Assembly: GCF_003014485.1 (NCBI RefSeq)
Contig: NZ_PYGA01000001.1
Location: 496,001 to 560,000, forward strand
Direction of reading: 5' to 3'
Length of the DNA stretch: 64,000 bases
From: Murinocardiopsis flavida
GTDB lineage: Bacteria; Actinomycetota; Actinomycetes; Streptosporangiales; Streptosporangiaceae
Both the position numbers and the translations under genes were made by a program. This document shows, piece after piece, positions 58,251 to 64,000 of the stretch. The notes beneath the pieces were generated by a model. That model did no database searches and was not told where the DNA came from. It saw only the letters and a program-made list of their open reading frames with translations. Every line of letters starts with the position of its first letter. Within the stretch, counting starts at the first letter, position 1.

Positions 58251-58325
58251 ATGCGCGTCACCAGCAAGCCCACTCCGCCATGCGGCCGCCCGATTGACCC
58301 GAACCGCCCGATCTTCACGGCATAA
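58251..58325 (+). CDS. small ORF (24 residues) before the Rrf2 gene
   Basis: This short frame has a strong ribosome binding site (AGGAGAAG, about seven bases upstream of ATG). It encodes a peptide starting MRVTSKPTPPCGRPIDPN and containing one cysteine and five prolines. Its TAA ends seven bases before the ATG of the Rrf2 regulator and overlaps the CATAAT that would be that gene's -10. It may be a leader peptide controlling the next gene. I do not recognise it. Confidence 0.45.
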   Translation: MRVTSKPTPPCGRPIDPNRPIFTA

Positions 58326-58326
58326 T
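58321..58326 (+). promoter_or_regulatory. -10 element for the Rrf2 gene
   Basis: CATAAT lies six bases before ATG 58333, giving a possible leaderless start. TTGACC is present at 58294-58299, but the 21-bp spacing is too long for a normal -35. Confidence 0.35.
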
Positions 58327-58332
58327 CGCAGC

Positions 58333-58785
58333 ATGCGCCTTTCTGCCCGGGTCGATTACGCGTTGCGCGCCGCGGCCGAACTCGCTGCCGCCAGTGGCGG
58401 TCCGGTGACGGCCGAACAACTCGCGCGCGCCCAGGCCATCCCCGGTAAATTCCTGGAGAACATCCTCACCCAGCTGCGCCGCGCCGGCCTGGTGCGCAGC
58501 CAGCGGGGTCCGGTGGGCGGCTACTGGCTGGCCCGCCCGGCCGGGGAGATCTCCCTGGCCGACATCATCCGCGCGGTCGACGGACCGCTCGCCAACGTCC
58601 GCGGTGAACGCCCCGAACACGTCGACTACGACGGTGCGGCGCGCAGCCTCCAGCAGGTGTGGATCGCGCTGCGCGCCAGCGAGCGCGCCATCCTGGAGAC
58701 CGTCACACTCAACGACGTCGCAACGGGCAGCCTGCCGGAGTCGGTGCGCACACTCGCTGAGGACCCCGGCGCCTGGGCGAGCTAG
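58333..58785 (+). CDS. Rrf2 family transcriptional regulator without cysteines
   Basis: The 150-residue protein has the Rrf2 winged helix (MRLSARVDYALRAAAELA, IPGKFLENILTQLRRAGLV, then SQRGPVGGYWLARP). The three cysteines that hold an iron-sulfur cluster in IscR, NsrR and RsrR are absent; the protein contains no cysteine at all. It therefore must sense something other than a cluster or act as an unliganded regulator. ATG 58333 fits the family start; an upstream in-frame ATG at 58294 lacks support. A strong hairpin separates it from dps. Confidence 0.88.
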   Translation: MRLSARVDYALRAAAELAAASGGPVTAEQLARAQAIPGKFLENILTQLRRAGLVRSQRGPVGGYWLARPAGEISLADIIRAVDGPLANVRGERPEHVDYDGAARSLQQVWIALRASERAILETVTLNDVATGSLPESVRTLAEDPGAWAS

Positions 58786-58809
58786 CGCCGCGGGCCCGCA
58801 CACGTGCGA

Positions 58810-58850
58810 AGGGCCGGTGGCGGCCCCCTGAGAGGGCCGCCACCGGCCCT
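58810..58850. terminator. bidirectional terminator between the Rrf2 gene and dps
   Basis: A perfect 17-bp GC stem (58810-58826 with 58834-58850) with a seven-base loop lies between the two convergent genes and can serve both. Confidence 0.8.
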
Positions 58851-58877
58851 GTGCGTGCCATGCGCGCCGTGCGCGGG

Positions 58878-59345
58878 TCAGCGCATCGCCTCGAACATCC
58901 AGTGCTGCTGCTCCAGGTCCTGCGACGCGGCGATGACGAGGTCCTGGCTGACCGGGTCGGCCTCCTCGGTGGCGGCGATCCGGTCGCGGAACCGCTTCAC
59001 GACCACGCTCAGCGAGTCGACGATGAGGCCGATGACCTTGTCGTCGGAGAGCAGGCCCGATTCGGGCTGGACGAGCTTGGTGTCGCGGGAGACGGTCGTG
59101 GACCGCCCGTCGGGCGACACCCCGATGGCGACCGAGCGCTCGGCGAGGACGTCGGTGTGCTCGCGTGCCGCTTCGACGAGGGCGTCGAGCTGGAGGTGCA
59201 CGGAGCGGAAGTTCCGCCCGATGACGTTCCAGTGCGCCTGCTTCGCCAGCAGTGAAAGGTCGATGAGGTCCACAACACAGCCCTGAAGGGCCTCGCCGGT
59301 GACGGACTTCGCATCATCGGACAGTGAACCGTGGATCTTCGGCAT
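58878..59345 (-). CDS. dps: Dps-family DNA protection/ferritin-like protein
   Basis: Dps forms dodecamers that bind DNA and oxidise and store iron, protecting against peroxide. The 155-residue protein has the ferroxidase residues at the usual spacing: H38 and H50, then D65 and E69. AGGGGGGAT lies about eight bases before the ATG. A 14-bp palindrome GTTGCCGAGGCAAC (59374-59387) upstream may be an operator. It lies downstream of clgR on the same strand but is separated by 130 bp, so it probably has its own promoter. Confidence 0.93.
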   Translation of the reverse strand: MPKIHGSLSDDAKSVTGEALQGCVVDLIDLSLLAKQAHWNVIGRNFRSVHLQLDALVEAAREHTDVLAERSVAIGVSPDGRSTTVSRDTKLVQPESGLLSDDKVIGLIVDSLSVVVKRFRDRIAATEEADPVSQDLVIAASQDLEQQHWMFEAMR

Positions 59346-59373
59346 GCCGGATCATCCCCCCTGGTCTCCTACT

Positions 59374-59387
59374 GTTGCCGAGGCAAC
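59374..59387 (-). promoter_or_regulatory. palindrome upstream of dps
   Basis: GTTGCCGAGGCAAC is a perfect inverted repeat with six-base arms, about 30 bp before the dps start codon. It may be an operator; the regulator is unknown. Confidence 0.35.
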
Positions 59388-59445
59388 CCGACCACTGCCC
59401 GGGGAGTTCCGGGCAAAACTACGTCGGCCGCCGCGCTGCGACCGA

Positions 59446-59479
59446 CTAGGGGATGGGCATGGACTGGGGCGGCCCCTAG
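59446..59479 (-). terminator. possible terminator hairpin at the clgR stop
   Basis: CTAGGGG (59446-59452) and CCCCTAG (59473-59479) form a seven-base stem around a 20-base loop; the right arm includes the clgR stop codon. This is a weak candidate for ending the rimO-pgsA-cinA-clgR transcript. Confidence 0.3.
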
Positions 59480-59835
59480 ACGCCGACCATGTCGACCACA
59501 TCGGGGACGCGGTCGGGCACCGAGTCGATGCCCAGGGAACGGGGAGAGCCGACGGAATCGGACTGCACGGAACCGCCGAGCAGCGCCGCCTCCTGGAGTT
59601 CGGCGAGCGCCAACTGGTCGGCGACGTCGCGGAGTACCTGCGACAGCGGGACACCGAGGGCGCCGCAGATGGAGGAGAGGAGCTCCGACGACGCCTCTTT
59701 CTGCCCCCGCTCGACCTCCGAGAGGTAGCCGAGCGAAACCCTGGCGTCGGCCGAGACCTCGCGGAGGGTCCGGCCCTGCCGCTGGCGCATCTGCCGTAGC
59801 ACGTCACCCAGTAGGTGACGAAGCAGGACCATCAT
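59476..59835 (-). CDS. clgR: XRE-family regulator ClgR
   Basis: ClgR activates clp protease and related genes in actinobacteria and is itself degraded by ClpP. The 119-residue protein has the diagnostic helix-turn-helix region ([20 protein letters not shown], then [20 protein letters not shown]) and the expected position after cinA and pgsA, as in Streptomyces and Mycobacterium. GGGAGGGAG lies about eight bases before the tandem ATG ATG start. An 11-codon upstream frame overlaps this start and may regulate it. The C-terminus ends in VDMVGV and could act as a proteolysis tag; that is inference. Confidence 0.9.
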   Translation of the reverse strand: MMVLLRHLLGDVLRQMRQRQGRTLREVSADARVSLGYLSEVERGQKEASSELLSSICGALGVPLSQVLRDVADQLALAELQEAALLGGSVQSDSVGSPRSLGIDSVPDRVPDVVDMVGV

Positions 59836-59867
59836 TCGTGCTCCCTCCCACCGGTAGCGACCTTCAT
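59832..59867 (-). CDS. possible 11-codon leaderless upstream ORF of clgR
   Basis: An ATG lies seven bases after TACGGT and opens an 11-codon frame ([11 protein letters not shown]) whose TGA overlaps the clgR ATG. The Shine-Dalgarno of clgR lies inside it. If the message starts at this ATG, translation of the small frame would directly affect clgR initiation. Confidence 0.4.
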   Translation of the reverse strand: MKVATGGREHE

Positions 59868-59874
59868 ACAAAAC

Positions 59875-59880
59875 ACCGTA
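59875..59880 (-). promoter_or_regulatory. -10 element upstream of clgR
   Basis: TACGGT on the minus strand lies seven bases before the ATG of the short upstream frame, suggesting an own promoter for clgR independent of cinA. A GTTCGCT half-site resembling the ClgR motif lies further upstream near 59920, but its partner is poor. Confidence 0.4.
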
Positions 59881-59993
59881 CCTGCCCGAAGCCTGATCGT
59901 CGCACCTCACGGCCATCTGTTCGCTGGAGGGGTAACACGATCCTGATGCCGGTTTGTTCCCGCGTTTGCCCGGCTTGAACAGGGGGGAGCCCG

Positions 59994-60527
59994 TTATTTC
60001 GGCTTGATCTCGGCCACCATCGCCGCGACCAGCTCCAAACCGTGCAGAACCGTGTCGTTCCTGATGAGCGCCCGGTCTCCGCTGAGAGCGAACTCAGCGC
60101 TCCGGACGCTCCCGCCGGGGCCGGCGACGGCGGCGAAAACGGTGCCGGGCGGCCGGCCGTCCTGGGGGTCGGGCCCGGCGACCCCGGTGACGGCGAGGCC
60201 GAATGTGGCCGGGACGAGCCGGCGCACCCCCAGCGCCATGGCGGTCGCCACCTCGGGGTGCACGGCGCCGCACCGTTCCAGCAGGTCGGCGGGAACGCCG
60301 AGCACGCCGGTCTTCACCTGGTTGTCGTAGCTGATGACCCCGCCCAGGTAGCTGGCCGAGACGCCCGGCACGGCGGTGATGGTCGCGCCGATGAGGCCGC
60401 CGGTCAGGGACTCGGCGGCGGCGAGGGTCAGGCCCCGCTCGACCAGCATCCGGTGCAGCCGGGCGGCGGCGCCGCGCGGCCCCTCGCCGGGCTGATCCGG
60501 ACGGGGCCGCTCAGGAACCGGCGCCAC
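59994..60527 (-). CDS. cinA: CinA-family nicotinamide-nucleotide amidohydrolase (PncC type)
   Basis: The 177-residue protein is the C-terminal CinA domain alone, which deamidates nicotinamide mononucleotide to nicotinate mononucleotide in NAD recycling. Key family segments are seen: [29 protein letters not shown] and [17 protein letters not shown]. It starts with GTG and overlaps the end of pgsA by 17 bp, so it is translated from the same message. The order pgsA, cinA, clgR is standard for actinobacteria. Confidence 0.92.
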   Translation of the reverse strand: MAPVPERPRPDQPGEGPRGAAARLHRMLVERGLTLAAAESLTGGLIGATITAVPGVSASYLGGVISYDNQVKTGVLGVPADLLERCGAVHPEVATAMALGVRRLVPATFGLAVTGVAGPDPQDGRPPGTVFAAVAGPGGSVRSAEFALSGDRALIRNDTVLHGLELVAAMVAEIKPK

Positions 60528-61107
60528 GGGCCTTCGCCGAATGCCGCAGCTTCAGCGCCTTGACGACGTAGTCGCCGCCGGTCCACAGGGTGACCAGCAG
60601 GGCGGCGCCCATGATGATGTGCGCGACGAAGTGGAGCGGTTCGGGCAGGGGGCAGACGTAGACGCTGATGGCGACGATCTGCAACACCGTCTTGAGCTTC
60701 CCGCCCGGGCTCGCCGCGATGACGCCGTACCGGATGACGACGAAGCGCAGCGCGGTGACGCCCAGCTCGCGCACCAGGATGCAGATGGTCACCCACCACC
60801 ACAGCTCGCCCAGCATCGACAGCACCACGAGGGCGCCGCCGGTGAGCGCCTTGTCGGCGATGGGGTCGGCGATCTTGCCGAAATCGGTGACGAGGTTGCG
60901 CCGCCGGGCGATCTCGCCGTCGATGTGGTCGGTGATGGCGGCGAGCACGAACACCACGAACGCCGCATAGCGCCAGCCGGGGTGATCGAGGAACATGAAC
61001 ACGACGAACAGCGGCACCATGACCAGGCGAATGACGGTCAAGGCGTTGGCGATGTTGACCACCGGCGCCTGGGGCGCCGACGCCGCTGCGGAATCGTGGC
61101 TGTTCAT
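60511..61107 (-). CDS. pgsA: CDP-alcohol phosphatidyltransferase (phosphatidylglycerophosphate synthase-like)
   Basis: This integral membrane enzyme joins a CDP-lipid with an alcohol, most likely glycerol-3-phosphate. The 198-residue protein has the complete CDP-alcohol motif D60-x2-D63-G64-x2-A67-R68-x8-G77-x3-D81-x3-D85 and about five hydrophobic segments. The start overlaps the rimO stop by four bases (ATGA). Substrate assignment rests on the PgsA-like sequence and the cinA neighbour; actinobacteria have several paralogues. Confidence 0.92.
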   Translation of the reverse strand: MNSHDSAAASAPQAPVVNIANALTVIRLVMVPLFVVFMFLDHPGWRYAAFVVFVLAAITDHIDGEIARRRNLVTDFGKIADPIADKALTGGALVVLSMLGELWWWVTICILVRELGVTALRFVVIRYGVIAASPGGKLKTVLQIVAISVYVCPLPEPLHFVAHIIMGAALLVTLWTGGDYVVKALKLRHSAKARGAGS

Positions 61108-62534
61108 CGTGCATCCACCGGGTCGTCGGTCTCGGCGATGAGGTCGGCCCCCGCGGCCTGGAGAACGGTTGCGCTCACGATCGAACCGATCTCCAGTCCG
61201 TCGCCGTACACAATGGTACTGCCGTCGACCTCGGGCGCCTGGTGGTCGGAGCGGCCCTCGTAGACGCCGTCGTCCAGTTGCGCCTCGATGAGCACCCGCA
61301 CCTCGGAGCCGATGCGCTCCTCGGCCCGCTGCGCCATGAGCTCCTCGGCGAGCCGGTTGAGGCGGTCGACGCGCTCGGCGATGACGTCGTCGTCGAGTTT
61401 GGCGTCGTGCCCGGCGGCCTCGGTGCCGTCCTCGTCGGAGTACCCGAACACCCCGATGGCGTCGAGCCGCGCCTCTTCGAGGAAGGAGTACAGCTCGGCG
61501 AACTCTTCCTCTGTCTCGCCGGGGAAGCCGACGATGAAGTTGGAGCGGGCGCCGGCCTCGGGGGCGTTCTTGCGGGCGGTCGCGAGCAGGTCGAGGAAAC
61601 GCTCCCGGTCGCCGAACCGGCGCATGCGCCGCAGCAGGGTGCCGCTGGCGTGCTGGAAGGACAGGTCGAAGTAGGGGACGACACCGGGGGTCGAGGTGAG
61701 GACGTCGATCAGGCCGGGGCGCACCTCGGCGGGCTGGAGGTAGGAGACCCTGACCCGCTCGATCCCGTCGACCGCGGCGAGGCGCGGGAGCAGTGTCTCG
61801 AGCGCGCGGAGGTCGCCGAGGTCCTTCCCGTAGGACGTGGAGTTCTCGCTGACCAGGAAGAGTTCGCGGACGCCCTCGCCGGCCAGCCATTCGGCCTCGC
61901 GGACGACGTCGTCGGGGGTGCGGGAGATGTAGGCGCCGCGGAACGCGGGGATGGCGCAGAACGTGCAGCGGCGGTCGCAGCCCGACGCGATCTTCAGGTT
62001 GGCGACCGGGCCGCCCGTGAGGCGGCGCCGCGGGATGTAGGGGCCCGAGGCCGGCGCGACGCCGTCGGGCAAGGGGTCGAGCCCGGTGTGCCCGGGGACG
62101 TAGGCGTCGTGCGCGCCGCGCTCCACCGGCGAAATGGGAAGCAGGGTGCGGCGATCGCGCGGACTGTGCGGCGCCAGGGGCCGCCCGGCGACGACGTCGT
62201 CCAGGCGGTCGCCGATCTGCGCGTAGTCGTCGAAGCCGATGACCTGCGCCTCGGGCAGGGCCTCGGCGAGCTCCGAGCCGTAGCGCTCGGCCATGCAGCC
62301 GGCAGCGACCACCTTGGTGCCGTCTTCGGCGGCGTTCAGCAGGGCGTCGATTGAGTCCTGCTTGGCGGCGTCGATGAAGCCGCAGGTGTTGACGACGACG
62401 ACGTCGGCGTCCTGCCCTTCGGCGTCGACAAGGTCCCAGCCGCCGGCGGACAGCCGCCCGGCGAGTTCTTCGGAGTCGACCTCATTGCGCGCGCACCCGA
62501 GGGTGACGAGCGAGACCGTGCGGCGCGATGACAT
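61104..62534 (-). CDS. rimO: ribosomal protein S12 methylthiotransferase RimO
   Basis: RimO is a radical-SAM enzyme that methylthiolates an aspartate of ribosomal protein S12. The 476-residue protein has the N-terminal MTTase cysteines ([32 protein letters not shown]), the radical-SAM motif CDRRCTFC, and a TRAM domain. ATG 62534 gives the standard start [13 protein letters not shown]; upstream in-frame residues are not conserved. TACCCT lies eight bases upstream. It is a paralogue of MiaB elsewhere in this window, distinguished by the N-terminus and the [10 protein letters not shown] segment. Confidence 0.94.
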   Translation of the reverse strand: MSSRRTVSLVTLGCARNEVDSEELAGRLSAGGWDLVDAEGQDADVVVVNTCGFIDAAKQDSIDALLNAAEDGTKVVAAGCMAERYGSELAEALPEAQVIGFDDYAQIGDRLDDVVAGRPLAPHSPRDRRTLLPISPVERGAHDAYVPGHTGLDPLPDGVAPASGPYIPRRRLTGGPVANLKIASGCDRRCTFCAIPAFRGAYISRTPDDVVREAEWLAGEGVRELFLVSENSTSYGKDLGDLRALETLLPRLAAVDGIERVRVSYLQPAEVRPGLIDVLTSTPGVVPYFDLSFQHASGTLLRRMRRFGDRERFLDLLATARKNAPEAGARSNFIVGFPGETEEEFAELYSFLEEARLDAIGVFGYSDEDGTEAAGHDAKLDDDVIAERVDRLNRLAEELMAQRAEERIGSEVRVLIEAQLDDGVYEGRSDHQAPEVDGSTIVYGDGLEIGSIVSATVLQAAGADLIAETDDPVDAR

Positions 62535-62660
62535 AGCTTCCAAGGGTACGGGAGTCCGGTGGGGGCGGCGCTGCTGCCGCGTCCTCCAGGGTAGGCCGTC
62601 CGCGACCGCGCTCACGCACGCGCCGGTCCGACCCCCAGCCCCGAAGCCCGGAACCGCAGG

Positions 62661-63479
62661 TCAGGACGTCGGACCGTCGGGGCCGACGGTGACCCGGGTC
62701 ACCTTGCCCTTGGGGCCGGCCGGCCCGTGGTCCGCGCCGTTGACCGTGAGGCGCACCCCGCCCGCGTTGCCGAGGCTGAGCCGCAGCAGCTTCTCGCCGC
62801 GCACGTCCCGGCTCTGCCCCGGCGTGAGCGTGCCGGTGAACAGGTCCTCGCCGTCGGCGGAGTCGACCCGCACCCAGGTCCGCTGGTCGGCGCTGAGCCT
62901 GAGAGTGATCTGCTCCGCGGCGCGCTGCGCCTTCTCGCGTTCCCGTTGCGCCTCCTCCCGCCGCTGCTGCGCGGCGCGCTCCTGCTCGCGGCGCTCCGCT
63001 GCGCCGGTGCCGCCGGGGGGCTGCGGCCGCTCGTCGGCGCTGCCGGAGACGCCGCGCGCCACGGCCTCGGACCCGGCGTGCTCCTCCTGGCCGCCCTTCG
63101 GCCAGGCGTGCGCCGCGGCGAGGATCCCCGCCGTGGCGAGGGCGGCCGCGACGAAGATCGGCCACTTGCGGCGCTGCGCCTGCTCGAAGCCGGGCTGCGG
63201 CGCGGCGGCGAACAGCTCCTCCGGGCTGGCGGCCGTCTCGGGGCGGCCGGCGTGCTCGCGGTCGAAACGCTCGATGAGGGGGGCGGCGTCGACGCCGAGT
63301 TCGCGGCACAGCGAGCGGATGTGGCCGCGGGCGTAGAAGTCGCCGCCGCAGGGCGCGAAGTCGTCCGCCTCCATGGCTTCGAGGACCTGCTCGCGGATGC
63401 AGGTGCGTCCGCTCAACCCGGCGACCGTGTATCCGGCCTGTTCTCGGATCGCCGCAAGGGTCCGGCCGATCGTGCTCAA
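62661..63479 (-). CDS. RodZ-like helix-turn-helix membrane protein
   Basis: The 272-residue protein has an N-terminal helix-turn-helix (TIGRTLAAIREQAGYTVAGL), one membrane segment (about 104-126), a short charged coiled coil (about 160-190) and a C-terminal beta-rich DUF4115 domain. This is the RodZ architecture, which links cell shape machinery to the membrane. The start appears to be a TTG at 63479, with GGGAGGGAG about seven bases upstream; the longer GTG-initiated frame has no similarity. It lies between ftsK and rimO as in other actinobacteria. Confidence 0.85.
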   Translation of the reverse strand: MSTIGRTLAAIREQAGYTVAGLSGRTCIREQVLEAMEADDFAPCGGDFYARGHIRSLCRELGVDAAPLIERFDREHAGRPETAASPEELFAAAPQPGFEQAQRRKWPIFVAAALATAGILAAAHAWPKGGQEEHAGSEAVARGVSGSADERPQPPGGTGAAERREQERAAQQRREEAQREREKAQRAAEQITLRLSADQRTWVRVDSADGEDLFTGTLTPGQSRDVRGEKLLRLSLGNAGGVRLTVNGADHGPAGPKGKVTRVTVGPDGPTS

Positions 63480-63700
63480 ATGTCCGCTCCCTCCCCTGGT
63501 CCCCGGGTGCGAGCGCCCGGAGAGCCCCACTGGAGCCGACCCGCTGCGGAGTGGGGGTTGCGCACCCCCTGCGGCCTCCCCCGGCACCCCCGCGCGAACC
63601 GCTACTACGTCACTACCCACTGTGAGACGAACGGTGCGCGCGGAGACGCTGACACGCCCGGTGCCGGAGTCAAGAAACGGTCATGGGGTGACGCACGGCA

Positions 63701-64000
63701 TCAATCCCCCCGCAGCAGGGCGAGTGTGCCCGGAAGGTCATCGGGCTGGACGAGGACGTCGCGCGCCTTGGACCCCTCGCTGGGCCCCACGATGTCCCTG
63801 CTCTCCATCAGGTCCATGAGCCGCCCGGCCTTCGCGAAGCCGACCCGCAGCTTGCGCTGGAGCATCGACGTCGAGCCGAACTGGGTGGTCACGACGAGCT
63901 CCACGGCCTGGACCAGCAGGTCGAGGTCGTCGCCGACCTCCTCGTCGATCTCCTTCTTCTGGGCCTCGGCGGCGCCGACGTCCTCGCGGTAGCTGGGTTC
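63701..64000 (-). CDS. ftsK: DNA translocase FtsK, C-terminal part
   Basis: This is the 3' end of ftsK; the gene continues past the right edge of the window. The 99 visible residues form the gamma winged-helix domain ([20 protein letters not shown], then [20 protein letters not shown]) that recognises KOPS sequences and directs the translocase towards dif. The preceding linker is acidic ([11 protein letters not shown]). FtsK moves DNA during septum closure. The RodZ-like gene follows on the same strand. Confidence 0.93.
   Translation of the reverse strand, partial: EPSYREDVGAAEAQKKEIDEEVGDDLDLLVQAVELVVTTQFGSTSMLQRKLRVGFAKAGRLMDLMESRDIVGPSEGSKARDVLVQPDDLPGTLALLRGD

Noticed and set aside
59910-59935. 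ClgR autoregulatory site upstream of clgR
   Set aside because: GTTCGCT matches one half of the reported motif, but the GCG half is GGG and other positions fail.

Overview
The window is 64 kb of high-GC chromosome from an actinomycete. Its gene order is the conserved actinobacterial core found around recA, miaA, hflX and pgsA. An intein-bearing recA, RNase Y next to recX, and the glycolate oxidase plus malate synthase block suggest Streptosporangiales, with Nocardiopsaceae/Thermobifida-like the best guess. That placement rests on gene content and memory, not on a search. No rRNA, tRNA or CRISPR array was seen.

Layout. 1-773 is the 3' end of a GH13 alpha-glucosidase. 848-6140 holds lepA (minus), a membrane-anchored unknown protein, rpsT and an APH-like phosphotransferase; lepA is followed by a 147-bp tandem duplication of its own 3' end. 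6141-7353 is a gene-poor stretch full of inverted repeats. 7354-12916 is comEA, comEC, holA and a lone Uma2-family gene. 13142-16135 is hutI and hflX (minus). 16419-22369 is malate synthase followed by glcD-glcE-glcF, a glycolate/glyoxylate utilisation block. 22390-25232 is a lipoprotein and a DppB-like permease without partner subunits. 25409-31681 is dapF, miaA, a LigB-like gene and miaB, with a TetR/P450 cassette between the last two. 31915-35521 is the glutamate-type importer gluABCD. 35682-38315 is an S9 peptidase and a VapBC-like pair. 38380-43839 is rny, recX, recA (with intein) and a DUF3046 gene. 43924-51653 is a large Lhr helicase and a multi-span Ser/Thr kinase. 51789-58166 is a ROK regulator and a sugar importer with a GH3 N-acetylglucosaminidase, probably for chito-oligosaccharides. 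58251-64000 is an Rrf2 regulator preceded by a short ORF, dps, clgR, cinA, pgsA, rimO, a RodZ-like gene and the 3' end of ftsK.

How the genes fit together. Most minus-strand genes between hflX and ftsK are informational or envelope housekeeping: tRNA modification by MiaA/MiaB, ribosome modification by RimO, DNA repair by RecA/RecX, phospholipid synthesis by PgsA, and proteolysis control by ClgR. Transport and catabolic cassettes are inserted between them. Many genes start six or seven bases after a TANNNT-like -10 element, so leaderless transcription seems common here.

The features most worth a second look are the recA intein, whose base composition is mosaic; the lepA 3'-end tandem array; the repeat cluster near 6.5-7.2 kb; and three short ORFs placed directly before clgR, the S9 peptidase and the Rrf2 gene.
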